64,000 nucleotides of DNA, from contig CM022665.1 of assembly GCA_012295275.1 (NCBI GenBank), positions 25,612,446-25,676,445 on the forward strand, read 5' to 3'. The DNA is from Chrysomallon squamiferum. Taxonomy: Eukaryota > Mollusca > Gastropoda > Neomphalida > Peltospiridae. Of the stretch, positions 56,016 to 64,000 are shown in pieces. Position 1 is the stretch's first letter, and each line of letters starts with the position of its first letter. Both the position numbers and the translations under genes were made by a program. The notes below the pieces were generated by a model. It saw only the letters and a list, made by a program, of their open reading frames with translations. It was not told the DNA's origin and ran no database searches.

Positions 56016-59000
56016 TCTTTTTTTTATTTCAGATCATACTCAAGGAACAAAAAATCTAACTACATCACATCCAAAGAAGAAATAAACAAGTGTCGAATAT
56101 CCAGACATAAAATTGAAAAGTAGGATCCTTTTAATTTATATTAATCTTTGCTCTGTATTATATTTTCTTTTTTTTTGCTTCAGAATGTCAGAATATAAAC
56201 CTCTATGATTTGCAGAAAAAAAGATATATGTATGTGTATATGTGTGTGCATGTACTGAAGGAAAGGAAGAGAGACATAAAGAGAGCAAGTAAGTTAGAGG
56301 GAGGGACAGAAAAAGGCATAAACCACAAATGTTTCAATGGGTCTTTCATTTTATATTTCCATATTAAATAAATGTGGTAATGTATTAGTGGATATCATTG
56401 GAACATTATCTATCTGTCACAGATGGTGTCACATGCCTTTCTTCAAGAGAACAATCATTGGGTGCTATGTTAGGATTGGTATTGGAAACAACAGTGAGGG
56501 ACGAGCTGTGTACAGGGTTAGTGATGTTGTTTATTTTATATTGTGTTAATGTAATACAGAATCAGATTATTAAAAATTATTATTGTGTCGTAGAATGGTG
56601 TTTGAGTTCTTTTTAATATGTTTTAAGTGAAATGGTATTTCCTTTGTCAAAATTAATATGTTTAAAATTGTTATTATTTTAAATAATGGATATGCACTCA
56701 AAGCAAATTTGATAAAAAAAAATACATTTAAGAGAATTTGCACTATTTTAGGTTATTAATGGAGTTATGTCATTTTGTTATTTGTATTGTGTTTTCAGAT
56801 TGCAGAGGTGTTAGATGTCGTTGAGACAGCCAAAATCTACCAGCTTGGCTCTACACGAACAAACAAAGGATTGAAACTCAGGTACATTTTTATTTTATTT
56901 TTATTTTTATCTAACTCCATCCATTTGTTTTTAGTGTACACTTGCTTCATACGGTATGTCTCACATCAATTTTTAATTGAAATGCATTTTGTATTTAAAT
57001 TATCTCTTACTAATTATCTGATAATGATTATTTGAAATTCTGCAGTTTATTTTCATAGTACACTTAACAAATTCTGGTTGTGAATTTAAATGATTATTCT
57101 TATATTTAAATGACATGTTCAAACTTGGGTTTTGCAGACATGGTGCAGCTGAGCGAGTGTATCGACTGGAGTTTGTTTCAAATCAAGATTTCTCTGATGC
57201 TGAGTTCTATAAATGGAAGGAGGCTATGATCAATGGAGGTCTGCCAATTCCAACTACTGAGGATGTGCAGAAAAAAGTCAAAGAAATACAGCAGGCTGCT
57301 AACTACAGCTTTAAGGAGAATGACATTGAATGGGTCAGTATCAGAAGAAGACTTCATTTGTTTTGTGACTTAGTAAAATATTCGAAAATAAATCAAGAAA
57401 AATTTATTTGATTATTACATTAATTACTTTGTTTAGATGTCTAATTGTCCATGTTCTATGGAAAATATATTTAGAATAACATTAATTTACAATTTTTTTA
57501 TAACTATTTGGCTGCAGTTGCAAATTTAGATTAACATTAATTTACAACTATCCTGCTGCTTTCTATAAATAAATACTTATTTTTTTAATTTGTTTAATTA
57601 TTATTATTATTATTGTAATTACTTCTTTCTTATTTTCCCCCAGATTGTCCTGGAAAAGCAAAGATTTAAAAAGAATCCACACAACTATGCCATGAAGAAA
57701 ACAGAATTAATGAAACAAAAGGTAGCTACTTTAACAAACCTTAATTTTAACTTCAAACGATGTGACACAAAATACTTAGGTAGAAATATTTGTTTTAGGA
57801 GTACATATTACAAATTTCTTTTGTTATGATTTCAATTTGGATTTCAATTTGGATCTGATGCATTTCATATCTCAGCTTCAAAGTTTAATAAATTATATTA
57901 TTGAAGCTAGTTTATAATAATTGATCATTTATAAATAAAAATGTTTTTTTTTTTGCATGTTTTAATTTTATTTTTCACAGGAGACAGCAGAAATCCTGAA
58001 TGACAGGGAGAAGGTGGTTCAGATACAACAGGAACTGGATGAGTTGGAGGAGAGAGCCATTGAGTTGGATAAACGAAGAACAAACACAATCAATTCTATC
58101 AGGTTAGGTCTTGCTGTGATAGGTGTAACTAACATGTGAGAATTATGAGAACACTGAATATTAAACTTAACATCTGATGGCAAAAACTGAAACTATGGTA
58201 GAAGAGATGTAATATAATATGCTAGAGACTGTATTTTATTTGAATGTGTTACAACTGCTGAAGTGGTCACAGGAAAAGTCGGTAAAGGTCAGCAAGAATC
58301 AATTTGTGAATGGACCTAAATCATTAGTTCTTTCATTAAGTAAAAAATAAGTTTTTTACTATTTAATTGTATCATCTGTATTAGCAGATACTTTTTACAC
58401 CAGTATATAGAAATTTTAAATTCTCTTATTATGTAAAAAAATTTTTTTATGATGTGAATAGTCAAGGTCACTAAGAATCAATTTCCGAGTGAACCTAAAT
58501 CATTATATCTTTCATTACTTAATAATTATTTGTTTTAATATGTAAGTGTATTGTCTTCATAAGCAGATCATTTTTACACCAGCAGATATAAACTGTATAT
58601 TCTGTTACTAATTCTTTATGAGATGATAAAAATAATCATAGTTGTTGTTATACTCTTGTTTGTTAAGATTATTTATATCAGTTTGTAATAATTTGTAAGT
58701 AAAATTATACTGTCATAAAAAGGATAATTTAGTCAACTTTATTGTTAACACTTCTGTTGAAGTTTTATCAAACATTTATCAAACATATAGTTTATCAAAC
58801 ATTTTTAGTAAATTCAAGGTCACTGAGACATTATTAAAAATTGTTTAATTATCTGCTAGAAGCCGTATTAGGAAATATATCATAGCCATTTACAGTCAGA
58901 AATTATAATGTGACAAAACTATGCTAGGCGTAATCAAAGTTAACTGCTGGTTTTTCTCTAGGCTAGCACAGCACAAAAAGAATAAATCTTTTTAAAATAA

Positions 59001-61383
59001 TGTTGTAGTATTTTTATCAGTCACATTAAAAAATGGCCGTTATCGTTGCAGCTATATTAATCAGAGAAACCGACTTCGTAACATAGTGGATGCAGAGAAT
59101 GCAGCCAAGTTGGAAGTAGCTGAAATGAAATCCGCTGAAGCTGATCCTTTTACTAGAAGGCATTGCAGACCAACTCTGGTTACAAAGGTGAGTTCCATTT
59201 AATTAACAGCAAACAGAAGAAAGGAATGCAGGTGATTTTCACTGTACTGTACTATCCCAGAATAAACAATATGTAAATGTGGTGCTTTCATAGTGTGTAC
59301 TCTTCACGTTTTGTTTCACTCATTGCTTTATATACATGTTAGTGTTACGTTTTAAAAAAAATACATATATCCTCATGGTATCAGTTTTGACGCAGATAAG
59401 CAACAGTCTCACACTGTGCAGAAAAAACAATGTTTTTCTTGTTATTATTGACAGAAACATAATGTAATATAAACATTAAATTCAATATATATTGCAAGTT
59501 TTTGTTTGTTTCTTGTTAGTATGTGTTTACTGTAGCATTCTTACCTTTTTAATGTGGTATGGATTTTGAAGCAGAATTTCTAAGTGAGTTGTTGTCCAAG
59601 AACAATAACTCAGTTGTTTAATAGTCTGACTGTCAGCAGATGGCAATGTTTTGTCCAGTTTGTGAGTGAAATTCATTGTGAAACTTTAAGGATGCAGGGT
59701 TATTTATGTATGGCGAAAAAGTGTCTTATGAAAAACAGTATTTGTAGCTATATGGTTATGTTAATTGTTTAATCTTACCACAAACATGCAAATAGGAAGC
59801 ATTGCTTTTTTTGATAGGTGTGAGTCACGGTTTTTGTTTTGACTATGCACACTTGTTATTTAGTGAAGGTGCATCAAAACACATACAGAGACAATATATA
59901 TTTTTACATACATTTATTGCATTTACTTTCAGACACGTGACATACCTGATTCAGAGTCCAAGAAAATACAAGAGAAGAAATCTGAGGTAAAACACAGCAT
60001 CAGTATTTTATAATATGAGAAAGATATAACATTAATTTATTGTCCTGTACAGTTACCATGTTGTTAGGTCATGATACTTTGTCCCAACAAAGGAGCAATT
60101 GTCTTGATAGATTAAATAATATTTACCACATTTATTGTGGAATATTATAATAATGCTAAACTTGTTGCATTGTTAAGGCAGTGAACTAATTTAATTTTAC
60201 ATAATTTATTAATGTCAATGTAAATGTAAACATATCTTTTTATATGTATATATATAAATGTGTGAATATCTTGTTATCACTTTTAATTAAAATTATTAGG
60301 AATCCATGGATACAAGTGAACCAATAGCTGCACCTTCAAACAATGGTTTACCTAAAATCATACCTCCTACTGACAAGGTAAGAAATAGAAATTTGTATTA
60401 ATTTTTTTATTTTTTCCCTTTCAATTTGATAAATAGCAAAGGATCCTTCAAATAGAATTTTCCACCAACCAAAAAGTTTGTACCTCAGCCTTTAATAAAA
60501 CTGAAATAGAAGGATTGACTACATTCCTGACTCCTGTACCGATGGTCTGAAAGAGAAAAACAGTTATTATTTAAATCTTTCAACACAAACATTCTTCACT
60601 CTCTCTCTTAAATAAATTTATTCAGATATTTCTAAAGTAAATTTTTAAAAATAATTTAATGTGGTTTAATGCATTAGTTTAAAGTTTTATTTCAATAAAA
60701 AATAAAAAATAGGTAACAGAAATAAATAGCTCTGAATGTGTAAATTTTTAAATTCAGGATGATGGTAAGGGTGGATCTGGAGGGAGAAAATCAACTGATG
60801 ATCTTTTTGCTGTTCATGACTTCGATATCAAACTTGACCTGGAAATGCCCACAACAAGTGAGTAGCATCTTTAGAAATAAACTCTTTTTTAATATTTTTG
60901 TTGTTATGAAATAATATGTACTGGCTTAATGGTACTTAGGTACTTGTATGTCATTTCTCTGTTATCTGTTACAATCCTGTATCAGATTTCTTTTATTTAT
61001 AATTATCTTGTTTGTTACAATTACACTTGCATATTTTATTGCATTGTCTTAACACATAACTTACATCTTTAGTTTAGAACTAGTTGACAGAACCAATTTC
61101 TACCACTGTATAATTTTTATAAATTATGTTTCATTATACTGTAATAAAAAGAGATGTATTTAATCACCCTTTATATTCTTCGTACATATTAATAAAATGT
61201 TTCGTTACTGCACATATTATTCTTTGTTTAAGTAATAGTGCCTCCTTCTTTAGCAGAAAATATCTTCTATTTGCAGCACCATCAGTAACAGTTTTCAAAA
61301 GTCCTGCAGTGACAGGCAGAGATGGAGCTCCTCGTCGTTCACTTAACTTAGAGGATTACAAAAAAAGACGTGGACTCATCTAA
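52558..61383 (+). CDS. RTF1: RNA polymerase-associated protein RTF1
   Basis: RTF1 works with the Paf1 complex in transcription elongation. It binds SPT5 through its Plus3 domain and stimulates histone H2B ubiquitination through a short conserved domain. Exons: 52558-52635, 53770-53886, 54192-54327, 54585-54780, 54930-55144, 55541-55736, 56033-56119, 56423-56516, 56799-56881, 57138-57333, 57644-57721, 57981-58102, 59052-59187, 59933-59986, 60300-60377, 60758-60857, 61277-61383. Together they encode 690 aa; human RTF1 has 710. Residues 1-130 are Ser/Asp/Lys-rich. The histone-modification domain region is around 132-200 ([34 protein letters not shown]). Plus3 spans roughly 318-450 ([55 protein letters not shown]). 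After it come [18 protein letters not shown], the [12 protein letters not shown] motif and the invariant ending [17 protein letters not shown]. Confidence 0.97.
55600..55626 (+). repeat. RTF1: (GAT)n coding repeat in RTF1 exon 6
   Basis: A run of GAT codons encodes seven consecutive aspartates in the acidic region before the Plus3 domain. As a pure trinucleotide repeat it is likely to vary in length between individuals without breaking the frame. Confidence 0.85.
58270..58640. repeat. Two-copy degenerate tandem duplication in RTF1 intron 12
   Basis: Two units of about 179 bp share AAGGTCA..AAGAATCAATTT, GAACCTAAATCATTA, TCTTTCATTA, AGCAGAT and TTTTTACACCAG in the same order. The AAGGTC motif starts at 58285 and again at 58464. 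A fragment of the same start (CAAGGTCACTGAGA) recurs near 58817. Confidence 0.75.
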
Positions 61384-61652
61384 AAACATCATCAATTTGT
61401 CATTTTAGTTGTTAGCTTGCCCATACAAAAAACAAAAACAAAAAAACAATAGAGAGAAAAAGTATTAACTTAGGCTGGAAACATCTTTTCAGTGGGTTTT
61501 TTTTTGGTGCAAGAAGTGTATTTTCATAACTGTTTTGTCTTAACAAGTTTTGTTTTGGATTATGGAATTGTTAAAATTTTAATCCATTGCATATTTAGCA
61601 TTTGACTTTTCTTAAGAGGTTTTAGTTGGATAGAAACTTCTTATTGTAAAAA

Positions 61653-61658
61653 ATAAAC
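61653..61658 (+). promoter_or_regulatory. Candidate RTF1 polyadenylation signal
   Basis: AATAAA 270 nt after the RTF1 stop codon, in AAAAAATAAACTG, followed by A-rich sequence. Alternative hexamers lie downstream. Confidence 0.45.
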
Positions 61659-61961
61659 TGTAATACTTAAAAAAAAGAAAAAAAGAAATGAAAAAAAATT
61701 ATAATAATAGAATTTCCTGTAATTTTGTTGTGTCATAAAGATATGTGGAATCGTTTTGATTCATATTGAACCAAAACGAAAACTAAACAAAACTGGTTGT
61801 TAAAGCTAACTGAAGTGTATTTCTGATTTAAAAAATAAATAACATAACTGTGTATTTCAAAGTGATTCTTTATAATTCTGGAAACCAGTTTTTCCAGGGA
61901 TACATTGTTTATTCATTCCACCACATCTACACTGTAAGTGGTCTTGAATAACAAGGTGACA

Positions 61962-62035
61962 TACACATATACATACATACATACATACATACATACATAC
62001 ATTTATACATATACATATATATGTATGTATGTATG
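61962..62035. repeat. (ACAT)n microsatellite with inverted (ATGT)n end
   Basis: A tetranucleotide ACAT array at about 61969-62001 is followed, after TTTATACATATACATATAT, by four ATGT units. The two arms can pair as a hairpin. Confidence 0.9.
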
Positions 62036-62680
62036 AATGTAAAATTACCTCAGTTTATTTATTAAATACATATGCTATCCAGCACCTTATCAGATCGTGT
62101 TTTTGAATGTTACAACATCACATTATTATGTAAATACGAAATACTGTGATGAAATAAATGTATGTACATTTTACAGATTCTTTGTTATTTATTTTATTTA
62201 GATAAATATAAAAACAAATTTAAACAAAATTGAAAATGTTCTCAGAGTTTGATGTCAGATTGAAGGTATTATTTCTATTAACTTTATCTTGCATGTTTGG
62301 ACTGGTTTTTCATCAGTAATAATGTTATTTTCTGATATTTATTAATTCATTTAATATTTCATTTTGATAAATTGTCCTTATTAGTTACTTTATTTATTTC
62401 AGTTTCTTAACATTTTATCAAATATTACTGTCATTGTTAGTTAAAATATTATAACTGCTTTTATTATTGAAAAAGAAAAATGTCAGTATTAATGACGAAA
62501 AGTTACAGTATTTTTTTAAAAGTGTACCTTTGGTTAAATAAAAGAAATGATGTAGAAACATTCTGAAATTATTAAAGTTAACTTCTTTTTTTCTTTCTTC
62601 TTCTTTCCCCCGCATAATACTGATAAACAACGAAGTATAAGAACAATAAAGTACATTTAAAAATATATTGGTACCGCCAC

Positions 62681-62900
62681 TTTTATGTTATTGTACGTCA
62701 CCGCGTACAGGGCGCAAGAAAAAAATGAAGCTGTGACTCTGATATGTAAGCGATGACGTCACAGTTTCAGCTAGGAAAGGATAAAATGGCGTTGTTCAAC
62801 TATTTTGCAACAGTGTTACTTTATTGTACTTATTTCTTAATCCATTATAGACTGCCCAAAACAATGAAGTAATAAGTTGGAGCTATAAAGAATGTTTTAG
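62681..62900 (+). promoter_or_regulatory. Candidate promoter island of an unidentified downstream gene
   Basis: A short interval with CpG dinucleotides (GTACCGCC, CGTCACCGCG, GGGCGC) stands out from the AT-rich surroundings. It contains a perfect palindromic CRE, TGACGTCA, at 62754-62761. About 25 bp later comes AAAATGGCG, which resembles the YY1-type initiator element found at many housekeeping starts. No coding exon of a known protein was found to the right, so the gene, if real, has its coding part beyond base 64000. Direction is inferred from the ATGGCG element. Confidence 0.4.
62786..62872 (+). CDS. Possible 28-residue upstream or small open frame
   Basis: An ATG in the ATGGCG element opens a 28-codon frame: MALFNYFATVLLYCTYFLIH followed by YRLPKTMK and a stop. 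It is hydrophobic, like a single membrane helix with a basic end, but I do not recognise it. It may be an upstream ORF in a 5' UTR or pure chance. Confidence 0.15.
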   Translation: MALFNYFATVLLYCTYFLIHYRLPKTMK

Positions 62901-64000
62901 ACTTTTTTTTTTTTTTTTTTTGTGCTGCCACAGGTACACTTTCAGTGTTTTTATTCTCTTTGTAAGTGTGAGAAGAGTGTGTGTGTGTGTGTGCGTGCGT
63001 GTGTGCGAGCGCGCGCGTATTTGTACAAATGAATTTGTATAGGAAATAGGACAATAGGATTTGATTTCTCAATTATGTTTTCTTATTCAAACTAACTATA
63101 CAACAGCAGGAGACGCCAGTTTTGACAGACGTGTTCACAATATAGCATAATTATTCTAAATCTTGGATCTCTGTTTGGTGTGCGTGTCCATTTCCTATTA
63201 ACTCGAGAATTTGATCCACAATACAGGTTTTTTTTTTTTTTTTTTTTATATTCTGTTTTTGTTTTGGGTTTTTATCTTTGTGGTTGTTTAGGCATTCAGT
63301 CGGCCGTACATAAATATTAAATCATCAAAACTGTAATGGTTTGTTTAAATAGGTTTGTCAGTCTTTTAATCTTAATCGATCAACCAGTTAAAAATAAAGA
63401 CGTAAGTATGGATCATTTATTTATTTTTATTATTATTATTATTTTTTTTTCTTTCTTGGAATTTGTTTTTGTTCTCTGTTGTACAAACGATATTTAGGAA
63501 TGTGTAAACGGAACTGAGTGTACCGCAAATAAAGACATGTAGTATGAAATACAAATATGAAAAAGGGTAACGCGACAAAACGTACCGTAGAGAAACTGGC
63601 GTTATTTTCGGTTCTGTACAAACGTTTTCCTGTACGTAATCTCATGTAGATAGTGTCGTGATAATTTGGTTATTTCTACACTGCGATATAAAATGTGAGA
63701 TTTCTCTCAGTTAAGATGTAATATATAGAGCAGGATAAATTATAATCTAGATGTAAATGATATAAAATGAAAAATAGCTGCAAATAGATAAAATTAATTA
63801 AATATGCCTGTATTTTTGTATATTAATTCATGCTAGACATATTTAAGTAGTAAAAATGTACATCCCTAACGTTTCAAATTAGGACCAAGTAAATTAATTA
63901 TTCTTTGAATAAATTAGTATTTGCAATATATGAAACTATCATCATGTACTTTTGTAATCTGAAGAAGGAAATTGCGTGTCGTATTAACGTGACCTGTTTT
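62901..64000. other. Right-edge region without recognised genes
   Basis: After the promoter-like island there are long T-runs (62905-62920, 63229-63247), the GT/GC tract and CpG-bearing sequence around 63520-63660. No exon of a known family was found. A 68-codon open frame on the minus strand (63439-63645) has a basic, lysine-rich end and no recognisable match; it is more likely chance than a gene. The region could be the first intron of a gene continuing rightward. Confidence 0.4.
62976..63018. repeat. (GT)n/(GC)n microsatellite
   Basis: GT run passing into GCGT and GCGCGCG units, an alternating purine-pyrimidine tract of about 40 bp. Confidence 0.85.

Larger units (their letters stand above)
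61384..62680. other. RTF1 3' UTR and downstream AT-rich sequence
   Basis: No further coding sequence after the RTF1 stop. It contains AATAAA candidates (61653-61658, 62153), an (ACAT)n microsatellite with an inverted (ATGT)n partner at 61962-62035, and unremarkable AT-rich sequence. Confidence 0.55.

Noticed and set aside
63439-63645. 68-codon basic open frame, minus strand
   Set aside because: Ends in a Lys run from a T-rich tract, with no recognisable family and no splice partners.

Overview
The window is nuclear DNA from an animal. The genes are split into many short exons with GT-AG introns, the sequence is very AT-rich, and microsatellites ((ATT)n, (AC)n, (ACAT)n) are frequent. All six genes are conserved across animals or eukaryotes and their products resemble vertebrate orthologues closely. 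A full-length ZFYVE1/DFCP1 gene, introns mostly of 0.3-7 kb, and base composition suggest an invertebrate bilaterian, possibly a mollusc or other lophotrochozoan. That taxonomic guess is inference; no ribosomal or mitochondrial marker is present.

Layout: (1) 1-20850, minus strand: 5' part of a B56-type PP2A regulatory subunit, closest to PPP2R5E; its 3' exons lie left of base 1. (2) 20851-26036: promoter side of PPP2R5E and a long, apparently gene-free AT-rich stretch. (3) 26037-29244, minus: TOMM20, five exons. (4) 29898-35218, plus: ZW10, seven exons, divergent from TOMM20 with only 653 bp between start codons. (5) 37160-39746, plus: VTI1B Qb-SNARE, seven exons. (6) 43359-51680, minus: ZFYVE1 (DFCP1), eleven exons, convergent with VTI1B. 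(7) 52558-61383, plus: RTF1 (Paf1 complex, Plus3 domain), seventeen exons, divergent from ZFYVE1. (8) 61384-64000: RTF1 3' region, microsatellites and a candidate promoter-like island near 62.7-62.9 kb. Every coding exon was translated by hand; splice phases close and total lengths are multiples of three for the five complete genes (155, 749, 218, 845 and 690 aa).

Functionally the neighbourhood is housekeeping: phosphatase targeting, mitochondrial import, kinetochore/ER-Golgi tethering, endosomal SNARE fusion, PI3P-dependent omegasome/lipid-droplet biology, and transcription elongation. Three of the genes (PPP2R5E, VTI1B, ZFYVE1) also lie on human 14q23-q24, so the order may preserve ancient linkage.

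The best finding is a tandem pair of 109-nt alternative exons in PPP2R5E (3269-3377 and 3426-3534). They encode two versions of the same 36-residue segment, are separated by only 48 nt, and shift the frame if both are used: the classic layout of mutually exclusive splicing. Others are a MITE-like element with matching terminal inverted repeats in ZFYVE1 intron 1, frame-preserving tandem donors in ZFYVE1, and three degenerate intronic tandem duplications. I saw no evidence of a wholly new multi-gene system.
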